From Flavobacterium chryseum (GTDB lineage: Bacteria; Bacteroidota; Bacteroidia; Flavobacteriales; Flavobacteriaceae): DNA of 64,000 nt. The notes beneath the pieces are model-generated. The model did no database searches. It saw nothing but the letters and a program-made list of their open reading frames with translations, and was not told the DNA's origin. The stretch lies in assembly GCF_004362015.1 (NCBI RefSeq), contig NZ_SNWW01000014.1:1-64000 (forward strand), in the 5' to 3' direction. A program made the position numbers and the translations under genes. Positions within the stretch are counted from its first letter, which is position 1. Each line of letters opens with the position of its first letter. Of this stretch, positions 53,222 through 61,653 are shown piece after piece.

Positions 53222-54577
53222 TTAAAGTCGTACATCTATAACTTGCCCTGAATAATTAGACAATAAAGTCTGGATACATCTTAAAGCAACAATTTCTGGT
53301 TTTAATAAAGTATCTTCCGGTTCATTACCAAAATTTTTTATTCGCATTGGTGTTTGTGTACGTTCCGGATTCATGCAATTTACTTTGATACCTAACGTTT
53401 CCCATTCTTGCGAAATTGCCTGCACAAAATTTACAGTAGCAGCCTTACTCGAAGAATAAATACTGTAAAATGCTCTGCCTCTTGTATAGGAACTCGAAGT
53501 GAAAAATAAAATATGTCCTTTTGATTTTTTTAAATAAGGTAATGAAGCAAGTGAAATATTAACTATTCCAGTATAATTTACATTTATCGAATTCAGAATA
53601 TCTTGATAATTCATCGTTTCCAATGGCTCTTTATACAATATTCCTGCTGTGTTAACAATAAAATCAATTTTATGTTCTATTTGAAACACTTTTTCCAAAG
53701 CATTTATAACGGCATCCATATTAGAGACATCTACATTATTTTCACTTCGTGAAAAACTATAAACTCGAATTCCGTTCTGTTTTCCTAAATCTACAATACT
53801 TTTCCCTATTCCGTAAGCACCACCAAAAACAACCATAACTTTATCTGATAAAGACTCTACAGACAGTTTTATATTTTGAATTTCGACCGAACGCAATTGA
53901 AATAATTTATCCAATAAATAAGTGTCTTCCGGATAAGTCAACTTCATATTAACTTCTTCACCATTTACTACATAAATTTTTTCATCGGGCAAATATTTCT
54001 TTACAACTCCACAATCATCGGTTGCCTTAAAATTTTTATCTTGTAATGCCAACTCGTATGCCTTTGCAATAACAACTTGTTTAAACCCTTGAGGAGTTTG
54101 TCCTCGACGCATTTTTATTCTCTCCGGAATAGCTGTTATAATATCATTTTCAACTTCAATAATAGTATCCGCAGAATTAATAGCAACATCAACAGCTTTA
54201 TAATGATCCATTGCTTTTACAACATCATTAATGATTCTTTGACTAATTAACGGACGGGCAGCATCATGAAAAATCAAATTAGCATCTTTAAAATCATCAT
54301 AAGCACTAACTGCCGAAAGACTGGAATGATATCGCTCTTCGCCTCCAATTAAAACTCGCTTAATCTTTTTCCATTCATTTTTAATGATCATATCTTCCAC
54401 CATAAAGAGATAATGCTTATTAATAACAATGGCAATTTCATCAATTAATTCATTTTTTTCAAATGCATCAACAGCATGTTCTATAACCATCTTTCCGGCA
54501 ACTTTAAAAAACTGTTTAGGTAAAGATTTTTCTAACCTAATTCCCGTTCCTCCCGCTAAAATGACAGCTATATTCAT
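53222..54577 (-). CDS. Bifunctional ribitol-5-phosphate cytidylyltransferase / ribulose-5-phosphate reductase
   Basis: Fusion protein of 451 residues predicted to make CDP-ribitol. Residues 1-225 are an IspD/TarI-like cytidylyltransferase: VILAGGTGIRLEKSLPKQFF, FHDAARPLIS, TPQGF and ATDDCG. Residues 245-451 are a short-chain dehydrogenase: NADP-binding GGAYGIG (252-258), NTAG, catalytic SSS and Y374-x3-K378. The same arrangement occurs in Haemophilus influenzae Bcs1/Acs1, which reduces ribulose-5-phosphate to ribitol-5-phosphate and activates it with CTP. Gram-positive TarI and TarJ are separate, and TarJ is a different dehydrogenase family. A CDP-polyol phosphotransferase gene follows immediately upstream on the strand, which supports this assignment. 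CDP-activation of another polyol cannot be excluded. Confidence 0.82.
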   Translation of the reverse strand: MNIAVILAGGTGIRLEKSLPKQFFKVAGKMVIEHAVDAFEKNELIDEIAIVINKHYLFMVEDMIIKNEWKKIKRVLIGGEERYHSSLSAVSAYDDFKDANLIFHDAARPLISQRIINDVVKAMDHYKAVDVAINSADTIIEVENDIITAIPERIKMRRGQTPQGFKQVVIAKAYELALQDKNFKATDDCGVVKKYLPDEKIYVVNGEEVNMKLTYPEDTYLLDKLFQLRSVEIQNIKLSVESLSDKVMVVFGGAYGIGKSIVDLGKQNGIRVYSFSRSENNVDVSNMDAVINALEKVFQIEHKIDFIVNTAGILYKEPLETMNYQDILNSINVNYTGIVNISLASLPYLKKSKGHILFFTSSSYTRGRAFYSIYSSSKAATVNFVQAISQEWETLGIKVNCMNPERTQTPMRIKNFGNEPEDTLLKPEIVALRCIQTLLSNYSGQVIDVRL

Positions 54578-54617
54578 TTATTATTCTTTAATAAAAGTTT
54601 AAAATTCATTAGATAGA

Positions 54618-55940
54618 TTAGTTGAAAATTTGAGTTTCTAAGTAATTCATTATATTTTGAGAAGCGGTTAATTTATTCTTTTGTATTAGATTATCCTGCA
54701 CAAAATCTAAACGCTTTTCTTTCATCCAGTCATTTTCATTCAACACAACATTATCGATAAAATCTATCAATTGTTCCTTATTTCTGGATTGATAGTGCAC
54801 CGACACAACCTTCTCTCCAAATTCACTCCATTCTTTCATAACAGATTCATTTCTAACCATAAAAAGAGAAGGTTTTCCTGTAATGAGATATTCTGCCATA
54901 AACGAACCGCAATCGTGAATTAAAGCATCGGATGTTAAGAAAAGATCTCCATAATCTGAATTTTCAAACTGACCATTCTCTAAATTCATCCATTTTTCAT
55001 AATATATGTCCGTTTTTTCTTTACCCCAATTTAAATCATTTTCTAATTTAATTCTCAATAACGGATGCGGTTTAAATGCTATTTGCAACTTGTTCTTATA
55101 AGTATTAGCCAAGTCTAAAAATACATCAAAATACTCTAAAAAATTGGAAACCTTATTTAGTTCATTCATTGAATGATGCGGTGCCCATATTACTTTTTTT
55201 AGCTTTGCATTTTTATTTTTCCAAATACTATTATTTGGCATTTTATTAATTAACAACTTATCAAATCCCGGATAACCTGTTACAACATTATTTTTTCCTT
55301 TATTTCTTTGCTTTTTAAATGCTATTTTTTGGTGAATAGGCGTTTCTGAAAATATTTTCCAAACAAGATTATGAAAATTTAAATCATAAAAAGCATCATA
55401 ATTGGTTGTCATAATAGCATAAGGCACATAACAAGTCAAGGTGTCAGAAAACTGTTTTATATAATATCTATAATCTTGTAAACCTTCATAAGGATTTGTA
55501 AAAAAGATTATTTCCGGGGAAAAAGTATTTTTTATATCTAAATATTCTCCCGTTACTTTATCATAAGTTTTAATAATCTCATAACCTTTCTTTTTAAATG
55601 CATCATATGATTTGTCCATTTCAAACAGCATATTTTCCATACCAAAATTTACGGCTGGACAAACAAAAATTTGAGGTTCAAATCTGGGATGCAGTAGCAT
55701 TAAATCAAAAAGCACATCATATTTCCAAACCGATTCATGAATTAAAAAGAAGGCAACTTTTACTTTTACTTTTTCTTTTTTTCTAACAATTTGAAGCGCT
55801 TTTTCGTGTTTTTTAGGTGCTTTTTTAATTTGATATAAATCATATAAAGCACGAAGTTTTGTGAAATTATAAATTCTAATAAGTGAAAACCAAATCTTTT
55901 CAGGTACGTGTTTTTTAATAGCTAATTTTAATTCTGTCAT
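54618..55940 (-). CDS. CDP-polyol (ribitol/glycerol) phosphotransferase family protein
   Basis: Protein of 440 residues from the CDP-glycerol glycerophosphotransferase family (TagB/TarF/TarL/Bcs3-like, GT-B fold). C-terminal half motifs: VIWAPHHSMNE (family WAPTHR/WAPHH), IAFKPHPLLR (conserved KPHP) and ALIHDCGSFMAEYLITGKPS with the D-C/Y-S-S segment that binds CDP. These enzymes transfer polyol phosphate from CDP-polyol to a glycan acceptor. Next to a CDP-ribitol synthase, the expected product is a ribitol-phosphate side group or polymer. Membrane attachment by amphipathic helices is usual in the family, and here the basic N-terminus may serve. Confidence 0.82.
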   Translation of the reverse strand: MTELKLAIKKHVPEKIWFSLIRIYNFTKLRALYDLYQIKKAPKKHEKALQIVRKKEKVKVKVAFFLIHESVWKYDVLFDLMLLHPRFEPQIFVCPAVNFGMENMLFEMDKSYDAFKKKGYEIIKTYDKVTGEYLDIKNTFSPEIIFFTNPYEGLQDYRYYIKQFSDTLTCYVPYAIMTTNYDAFYDLNFHNLVWKIFSETPIHQKIAFKKQRNKGKNNVVTGYPGFDKLLINKMPNNSIWKNKNAKLKKVIWAPHHSMNELNKVSNFLEYFDVFLDLANTYKNKLQIAFKPHPLLRIKLENDLNWGKEKTDIYYEKWMNLENGQFENSDYGDLFLTSDALIHDCGSFMAEYLITGKPSLFMVRNESVMKEWSEFGEKVVSVHYQSRNKEQLIDFIDNVVLNENDWMKEKRLDFVQDNLIQKNKLTASQNIMNYLETQIFN

Positions 55941-55955
55941 TTTATCAAATTAAAA

Positions 55956-57098
55956 TTAATACCTATTTAAAATTTCAATAACAAAACTGACTTCTTCCTC
56001 TGTCAAAACCGGACTAATAGGCAAACTTAAAACTTCGTTGTGAATTTTTTCTGTAATTGGAAATGATAAATTATTCCATTCCGGAAATGCTTTTTGTTTG
56101 TGCGGCGGAATTGGATAATGAATTACGGTTTGAATATTATTTTGAGTTAAATATTCCTGCAAAGCTTCTCTGTTTTCTGTCCGGATTACAAATAAATGAA
56201 AAACATGATTTTCTGAAAAACCCCAAAATGGCAATTCAATTTTGTTGTTTTTTATTTCAGATAAATAACGTTTTGCAATTGCCCGGCGCTTATTGTTGTC
56301 ATTATCTAAATTTGGCAATTTTAAATTTAAAAAAGCAGCCTGAAGTTCATCTAATCTTGAATTTACTCCAACATATTCATTATAATATTTTTTTTCAGAA
56401 CCATAATTACGAAGCGAAAAAAGTACTTTTGCCAATTCCTTATCATTTGTTGTGATTGCTCCGCCATCGCCTAAACAACCAAGATTTTTTCCTGGGTAAA
56501 AACTGAAAGCTTTTGTTCCTGAAGATTCTTCGACTTCGCTCAGAATGACATTCATTGCGTTTGGGATTTGGGATTTAGAATTATTGGGATTTTCAAAAGC
56601 TCCATGCGATTGTGCTGCGTCTTCAATAACTAACAAATTATTTTGATTCGCAATCTTATTAATTCTTTCCATTTCAGCCAATTGTCCATATAAATGAACG
56701 ACTAAAATGGCTTTTGTTTTTGGAGTAATTTTTTCCTGAATTAAATCTGGATTGATATTGTAGGTTTCTAACTTTGGCTCGACCAAAACAGGAACTAAAT
56801 CTACCTGTAAAATGGCTAAAATACTCGCAATATAAGTGTTGGCGGGAACAATAACTTCATCGCCTTTTTGAAGTTTTCCTAATTCGATATATCCTTTAAA
56901 AATCAAAACTAAAGCATCGAAACCATTTCCTACTCCAATGCAGTATTTTGCCTGATTATATTCGGCGAAAGCCTTTTCAAAAGTTTCCAATTCTTTTCCT
57001 AAAATATACCAGCCGTTATGCAAAACTGTTTTCAATTTTTCCTGAAAAGCAGTTTCGTAAGGCTCGTTTATTTTTTTAAGATCAAGAAATGATATCAT
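55956..57098 (-). CDS. fdtB: dTDP-3-amino-3,6-dideoxyhexose aminotransferase (FdtB/QdtB) with in-frame repeat insert
   Basis: DegT/DnrJ/EryC1 aminotransferase of 380 residues that aminates the 3-keto sugar made by FdtA. The N-terminus GWYILGKELETFEKAFAEYN and GVGNGFDALVLIFKGY, VIVPANTYIAS and VVHLYGQ agree with FdtB/QdtB. The PLP lysine is K204 in FSFYPGKNLG. Between DAAQSHGA and that motif the family normally has about 15 residues; here there are 30, including NSKSQIPNAMNVILSEVEES (encoded at about 56524-56583), whose DNA looks like dispersed intergenic repeats. The frame is kept, and flanking motifs are intact, so the enzyme may still work with an enlarged loop. Confidence 0.82.
   Translation of the reverse strand: MISFLDLKKINEPYETAFQEKLKTVLHNGWYILGKELETFEKAFAEYNQAKYCIGVGNGFDALVLIFKGYIELGKLQKGDEVIVPANTYIASILAILQVDLVPVLVEPKLETYNINPDLIQEKITPKTKAILVVHLYGQLAEMERINKIANQNNLLVIEDAAQSHGAFENPNNSKSQIPNAMNVILSEVEESSGTKAFSFYPGKNLGCLGDGGAITTNDKELAKVLFSLRNYGSEKKYYNEYVGVNSRLDELQAAFLNLKLPNLDNDNNKRRAIAKRYLSEIKNNKIELPFWGFSENHVFHLFVIRTENREALQEYLTQNNIQTVIHYPIPPHKQKAFPEWNNLSFPITEKIHNEVLSLPISPVLTEEEVSFVIEILNRY
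56518..56597. repeat. Repeat-like insertion inside fdtB
   Basis: GAAGATTCTTCGACTTCGCT and CAGAATGACA (56521-56550) read like the widespread TTCGACTTCGCTCAGAATGACA repeat. The adjacent TTTGGGATTTGGGATTTAGA (56561-56580) resembles the GGAATTT repeats at 36600-36790. Both are read in frame in fdtB. Confidence 0.6.
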
Positions 57099-57113
57099 TT
57101 TATCTTTAATTGT

Positions 57114-58091
57114 TTAAACAAAAATACCATTTAACTTGTTATAATTTGCCGTCCCCACTTCATAAAAATCATGAACTATCGTACTTGCACCAAAACTCTC
57201 TTTCCAATAAGACAATCCTTCGTTAAGATTTTTTCCTTGATTTTCATTTGAAATTCCAAAATCGAAAAATTTCTTTTTAGCAAATCTTTCCTGAATCAGA
57301 TAATCAAATAAAAAATCTAAACTTCCTAAATCTTCGTCGTTCTCATTTTTTGAAATATATTGACAATGTGCCACGGTTTCAGTTTCAAAAACAGTTGTTC
57401 CTGCAACAATTTTATCTTCTAAATAAACATTAAACTGATGAATATTATCTGGAAAATGCGATTTTAATTGGTTGATTTCTTCTACTGAATGAACGGGTTT
57501 TGCATTGTGTTTTATTTCTAAATTCGGAATTAAAACCTCATTCCAAAATAATTCAAAATTGTTTTCTTCTTTAATTATCAATTGATTTGAAGTGGCTTTT
57601 TGTAAACTTCTTTTTCTAATTTTTGAAATTATATTTTTCTGAAATAAATCAATAACTGAAAGTGAATCTCTTCGAATGAGCTTTGCTTCTGCCAAAAATA
57701 AACTGTATAAAATTTCCTCGGCAGGTTTAAGGTGGTAAATCGACGGAAGTGTTTTTAAATATAATTTTTGAAATTTACCTTCATTCAAAAAAAGCAAAAT
57801 AGCCTGAAAAATTTCAATTACTGATGTTAATTTTGTTCTTTCGTTATAAACTAATCCACCATAAGTTAATCCCTGATGAGAATATATATGACTATCTCGT
57901 TTATTTGCAGGCAAAACCGCTTTTAGTTTCTGATCTTTAAATACCAAAAGTGAAAAATCTTCAAAACGATCCTGATGATAATCCATAAAATTGCGATGGA
58001 ACAAAAACGTTGCATTTTTGGCCTGAGCAATAAAATCATTCCAAATTTGATGATCGTTCTGTTCGTATTTTTTTACGATGTATTTTGTCAT
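57114..58091 (-). CDS. FemAB/GNAT-like acyltransferase
   Basis: Protein of 325 residues with tandem GNAT-like folds of the FemAB/BioF2-like acetyltransferase group: NDHQIWNDFIAQAKNATFLF, then DSHIYSHQGLTYGGLVYNER and the C-terminal DKIVAGTTVFETETVAHCQY and DFGISNENQGKNLNEGLSYW. In polysaccharide loci such proteins acylate an amino sugar or polyol. Here it sits 15 bp from fdtB, so N-acylation of the 3-amino-3,6-dideoxyhexose is a natural guess, although the usual FdtC is a left-handed beta-helix enzyme. It is the first gene of the minus-strand run. Confidence 0.72.
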   Translation of the reverse strand: MTKYIVKKYEQNDHQIWNDFIAQAKNATFLFHRNFMDYHQDRFEDFSLLVFKDQKLKAVLPANKRDSHIYSHQGLTYGGLVYNERTKLTSVIEIFQAILLFLNEGKFQKLYLKTLPSIYHLKPAEEILYSLFLAEAKLIRRDSLSVIDLFQKNIISKIRKRSLQKATSNQLIIKEENNFELFWNEVLIPNLEIKHNAKPVHSVEEINQLKSHFPDNIHQFNVYLEDKIVAGTTVFETETVAHCQYISKNENDEDLGSLDFLFDYLIQERFAKKKFFDFGISNENQGKNLNEGLSYWKESFGASTIVHDFYEVGTANYNKLNGIFV

Positions 58092-58107
58092 TTTTCCATT
58101 TACTTTT

Positions 58108-58212
58108 TGCCACGAATTTCACAAATTTCCGCTGATTTATTTTCCTTGTTCTTAAAAATTGTATTAATTTTAAACTAATTTAATTCGTGCCAATTCGTGA
58201 AATTCGCGGCAA
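58108..58212. repeat. AATTCGTG-type intergenic repeat
   Basis: GCCACGAATTTCACAAATTT and, 80 nt later, AATTCGTGCCAATTCGTG then AAATTCGCGGC form an extended imperfect inverted repeat between two co-oriented genes. Same vocabulary as 2565-2660 and 41323-41373. Confidence 0.55.
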
Positions 58213-58217
58213 AAAAA

Positions 58218-58820
58218 TTATTTGTGATCAAATGCCGGCAAATACCACTTGAATTTTACCGCCATTAAACGAACTGAAATAATAACTACCGACGTTAGCA
58301 AATACAATATATCATCTTCTAAATTCAGCTTCTTTAATATAAAAAATACGATTCCACCCAAAATACAAATCGTGGCGTAGATTTCTCTTCTAAAAATAGT
58401 TGGAATTTCAGTACATAAAATATCCCTTATAACGCCGCCAAAGCAAGCCGTCATCGTTCCTAAAGCAATGCAAATAACTGGATGCAGACCAATGGAAATT
58501 CCTTTTTCAAGACCAATTAATGTAAAAACACCAAGGCCAATTGTATCGAATAAAAACAAGGAAGTTCTGAGTTTATCAAACTTTTTTCTGAAAAGAATTG
58601 CAAGACCAAAACCTAAAATAATTACATAAACATACTGCAAATTCAGCATCCAGCCAACCGGAGTTCTGCCTATTAGAACATCACGCAAAGTACCGCCGCC
58701 AACTGCCGTAACAAAAGCAATAATAAAAACCCCAAAGGGATCGAGTTTTTTATGCATTGCTGTTAAAGCGCCGGACATGGCAAAAGCCATTGTACCAATA
58801 ATATCTAATAAATGGAACAT
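58218..58820 (-). CDS. TRIC/YicG-family (UPF0126) membrane protein
   Basis: Inner-membrane protein of 200 residues with seven hydrophobic segments in two repeats. Each repeat has the family's Gly-rich motif: GGGTLRDVLIGRTPVGW and FGGVIRDILCTEIPTIF. The bacterial YicG/UPF0126 proteins are related to trimeric intracellular cation (TRIC) channels and form potassium-permeable or, in some reports, glycine-linked channels. No partner genes are evident. It marks the end of the polysaccharide locus. Confidence 0.85.
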   Translation of the reverse strand: MFHLLDIIGTMAFAMSGALTAMHKKLDPFGVFIIAFVTAVGGGTLRDVLIGRTPVGWMLNLQYVYVIILGFGLAILFRKKFDKLRTSLFLFDTIGLGVFTLIGLEKGISIGLHPVICIALGTMTACFGGVIRDILCTEIPTIFRREIYATICILGGIVFFILKKLNLEDDILYLLTSVVIISVRLMAVKFKWYLPAFDHK

Positions 58821-58827
58821 TTTTTTA

Positions 58828-58862
58828 GGTTCAAGGTTTCAAAGGCGCAAAGGTGCAAAGAT
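58828..58862. repeat. CAAAGGCGCAAAGGTGCAAAG repeat
   Basis: CAAGGTTTCAAAGGCGCAAA continuing GGTGCAAAG lies in the 92-bp gap upstream of the YicG-like gene. It is the inverse of the CCTTTGTGCCTTTG wording at 120-205. Confidence 0.5.
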
Positions 58863-58912
58863 TAATTCTCTTGGTTGTAATTTTATTCTTAAATTTCATC
58901 AATGCACAAAAT

Positions 58913-59758
58913 CTATTTTTTTACATAAATCGGACTTCTTTTCAACAAGTACGATATCGATTCCATCCAACTGTCTTTTACCGCCAAAAAAGGTTTACGC
59001 GTTTGAGAATAAATTTTTGTAGCATTCTTATACATATCAAAGTAAACGGTATAGTAATAATAAACCTGGGTCGAAGCTGTTGTAGTAGAAGTATCGTTTG
59101 TTTTAATCTTTTTATCATTGTCGCTTACTTTTGCATTGCCGCTATTATAAGTGGTAGAAGTGGTACCCGAATTCATGGTGTAGGAAACTTTAGCAGCTAC
59201 AATATTATCAACGCCTAATATTTTCTCAAGATCCTGAATTGGCGTTTCGTCAATATTAGTATGATCAATTCCGGCTTTATGCAGCAAACTATTTGTAGTT
59301 CTTAAATCCTGAACGGTAAGCGGAAAAATATTTGATGATTTATCAAGCAATTTATTATAAAGATCATTTTGTGCAAATTTTGCCATGTCTTCAGAACTTT
59401 GTTGATTATCTGAATTTAAATACGGAATTGGCAGTACAGCAATTGTATTTGGTTTTAGTTCTGCAACAGCAATATTTTGATTTGAACTTGGCTGTGAGTT
59501 GTTGTTTTCAGAAATATCAAAAGTTTGTGAGCGACCGCTGGCAAAATCAATTCTTGCTATTTGAGATACATCAAGAGAAATTTGCAACGTCTCGCCTGGT
59601 AATGAATATTCGACTGTTTTATCAGACATTTTTACGATTGTACCTTCAATAATCTGGTAATCTCTTTTTATAATTTTATCCAGTTTTTTTGTTTGAGCAA
59701 ATGTCAAAACAGAAACAAACAACAGCATTATAATTACAATAGCTTTTTTAATTTTCAT
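58913..59758 (-). CDS. Exported protein, CsgG/TolB-N-like fold candidate
   Basis: Secreted protein of 281 residues; signal peptide ends near VLTFAQT. Two parts are visible. Residues about 25-80 form a short beta domain (YQIIEGTIVKMSDKTVEYSL, IARIDFASGRSQ) of the kind found in many Bacteroidetes secreted proteins. Residues about 100-281 (NTIAVLPIPYLNSDNQQSSE, LEKILGVDNIVAAKVSYTMN) look like the alpha/beta core of CsgG/GNA1162-type proteins, with a Ser/Thr/Asn-rich linker before YYYYTVYFDMYKNATKIYS. There is no lipobox. Function is unknown. Confidence 0.65.
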   Translation of the reverse strand: MKIKKAIVIIMLLFVSVLTFAQTKKLDKIIKRDYQIIEGTIVKMSDKTVEYSLPGETLQISLDVSQIARIDFASGRSQTFDISENNNSQPSSNQNIAVAELKPNTIAVLPIPYLNSDNQQSSEDMAKFAQNDLYNKLLDKSSNIFPLTVQDLRTTNSLLHKAGIDHTNIDETPIQDLEKILGVDNIVAAKVSYTMNSGTTSTTYNSGNAKVSDNDKKIKTNDTSTTTASTQVYYYYTVYFDMYKNATKIYSQTRKPFLAVKDSWMESISYLLKRSPIYVKK

Positions 59759-59896
59759 AATATTTCAAATGATGTTTCTCCTACTCTTATGGCTTTTCGG
59801 TTACGCCTTTTTTAAATAAACTATTAAAAACAATAATTTACTTACAAAACAAAGTTAACAAAACATCTAAATTAAAACATTTAAGAGCTTATATAA

Positions 59897-60640
59897 TTAC
59901 ATATTCTGGGTATAAAAATTATAATCTTTTAAGATAATTCGAAGAAAATCCCTGTCATTTCCGGATTGATTTTTAATTCCGGTTACGCTTTCAATTTTAG
60001 AAACTAATTTTTGAATTGTTTCATAATCATTCTTAACATCAGCTCTTTGAAAAGTTTCTTTAATGATTCGCATATCATTGTCAGACAATTTTATAACCAA
60101 AGGATAAGTTGGTATATAGGCGTTTCCTATTTCTTCAAGAATAGTATGACTTATATTAATTTTATTCTTTAAAGTAATAACGGCTGTTCCCGCAACCATA
60201 TCGCCTAAACGTTGTCCTTTTTTACTTGAAATCACAGCTATCAAAGCCACAATTCCGTAGAAAAATGAAATATCAATAATCCTGAAAAACCAGCGCATTA
60301 AATAATCTCCAAATCCTGCCTGATAACCATCAATTTTAACGACTTTTATTTTGACTAATTTTTTTCCGAAGGTTTGACCTTCAAAAATACTCTCTAAAGT
60401 AATTGAATAGATTATTGCCGGAAAATACAGAAACAAAATAATAGCTATTTTAGACCATGAATCAAGTTTATAGAATGAGTCTGCGAAACCCAGCCAATAA
60501 AAAACGATTAAGGATATAACGATTATATAAGCTATTTTTATAGCAAAATCAATTAAATAAGATCCTATTCGTTCACCAACAGATGCCGCTATAAAATTTA
60601 TTTTAACATTTTGCGTCGTATTAATTGATAATTCTGACAT
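59897..60640 (-). CDS. RDD-family membrane protein
   Basis: Inner-membrane protein of 247 residues. The RDD domain spans about 15-165 with three or four helices: GERIGSYLIDFAIKIAYIIV (conserved R and D), GQTFGKKLVKIKVVKIDG and KKGQRLGDMVAGTAVI. The C-terminal 80 residues are cytoplasmic and helical. In Bacteroidetes this gene is regularly divergent from spoIIM-DUF4129-DUF4350-MoxR genes, as here; start codons are only 20 bp apart. The role of the cluster is unknown, though MoxR-type ATPases suggest maturation of a membrane or periplasmic complex. Confidence 0.85.
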   Translation of the reverse strand: MSELSINTTQNVKINFIAASVGERIGSYLIDFAIKIAYIIVISLIVFYWLGFADSFYKLDSWSKIAIILFLYFPAIIYSITLESIFEGQTFGKKLVKIKVVKIDGYQAGFGDYLMRWFFRIIDISFFYGIVALIAVISSKKGQRLGDMVAGTAVITLKNKINISHTILEEIGNAYIPTYPLVIKLSDNDMRIIKETFQRADVKNDYETIQKLVSKIESVTGIKNQSGNDRDFLRIILKDYNFYTQNM

Positions 60641-60644
60641 ATTT

Positions 60645-60652
60645 TATATTTT
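60645..60652 (+). promoter_or_regulatory. Possible -7 element for the SpoIIM-MoxR cluster
   Basis: TATATTTT matches TAnnTTTG except for the final base and ends 8 nt before the ATG at 60661. A TTG at 60625-60627 is 17 nt upstream, a little close. If real, the transcript is almost leaderless. Confidence 0.35.
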
Positions 60653-60660
60653 AGCCTACA

Positions 60661-61641
60661 ATGAGAGAAATTGCGTTTATAAAACAAAATAAAGAAAAAT
60701 GGCTAGAATTTGAGCTAGCAATTTTTGGTAAAGCTAAAAAAAATCCTGATGAGTTGGCTAATTTGTACATTCAAATGATGAATGATTTGTCGTACGCGCA
60801 AACTTACTATCCAAAAAGCAAAACCGTAGTTTATTTAAATCATCTGGCTTCACAAATTTATCAGAAGATTTACAAAACAAAACGATCTGAAAAAAAAAGG
60901 TTCTTTGAGTTTTTCAAAACCGAAGTTCCGTTATTGGTTTACGAGTACAGACGTTATTTACTGTATTCTTTCATTTTGTTTTTTATAACCGTTGCAATTG
61001 GTGTAGTTTCAGCAATATATGATCAAAATTTTGTTCGCTTAATTTTAAGCGATGGTTATGTAAATATGACGCTTGAAAATATCAAAAAAGGTAATCCAAT
61101 GGCGGTTTACGGCAGCGGAAGTAATTGGGGAAGTTTTGTTGGCATTACCATGAATAACTTAAATGTTGGTGCAAGATGCTACATTTACGGCATTTTTGGG
61201 GGTTTGGGAACTTTTTATATTTCTTCGCAAAACGGGATTATGCTGGGCGCTTTTCAATACTTTTTTTACGATCAGAATGTTTTCTGGAAAAGCGTTCGCG
61301 GAATCTGGATTCACGGTTCTATGGAAATTTTTGCGATTGTAATCGAAACTGCTGCCGGATTTATCTTAGGCGCTTCTATTTTATTTCCTAAAACTTTTTC
61401 AAGAGTAAATTCATTTAAAATAGGTTTTAAAAACAGTTTTAAAATATTCCTAAGCACATTTCCTTTTACGATTGGCGCAGGATTTTTAGAAGGTTTTATT
61501 ACCCGATATTCTATCGATATGCCCAATTGGCTTAGTAGTTGTATCATTTTGGTTACACTTGGCATAATTTCTTATTATTATCTGGTTTATCCTTTTATAG
61601 TACACAAAAAAACACAACACTTATCTGCCAAATTGAATTAA
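60661..61641 (+). CDS. Stage II sporulation protein M-like membrane protein
   Basis: Inner-membrane protein of 326 residues in the SpoIIM/DUF95 family. The soluble N-terminal 100 residues have the conserved MREIAFIKQNKEKWLEFELA and SYAQTYYPKSKTVVYLN. Five or six helices follow, with MTMNNLNVGARCYIYGIFGGLG-like turns (NLNVGARCYIYGIFGGLG), ISSQNGIMLGAFQYFF, GIWIHGSMEIFAIVIETAAG and AGFLEGFITR. The family is named for a Bacillus engulfment protein; no sporulation function is implied. It is the first gene of the cluster running off the right edge, with the next gene 12 bp downstream. Confidence 0.88.
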   Translation: MREIAFIKQNKEKWLEFELAIFGKAKKNPDELANLYIQMMNDLSYAQTYYPKSKTVVYLNHLASQIYQKIYKTKRSEKKRFFEFFKTEVPLLVYEYRRYLLYSFILFFITVAIGVVSAIYDQNFVRLILSDGYVNMTLENIKKGNPMAVYGSGSNWGSFVGITMNNLNVGARCYIYGIFGGLGTFYISSQNGIMLGAFQYFFYDQNVFWKSVRGIWIHGSMEIFAIVIETAAGFILGASILFPKTFSRVNSFKIGFKNSFKIFLSTFPFTIGAGFLEGFITRYSIDMPNWLSSCIILVTLGIISYYYLVYPFIVHKKTQHLSAKLN

Positions 61642-61653
61642 CCGAAACCGATA

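Noticed and set aside
47672..58091. Defence or toxin-antitoxin system within the accessory region
   Set aside because: All genes here fit polysaccharide synthesis or export; no nuclease, methylase, HEPN, TIR or toxin motif was found.
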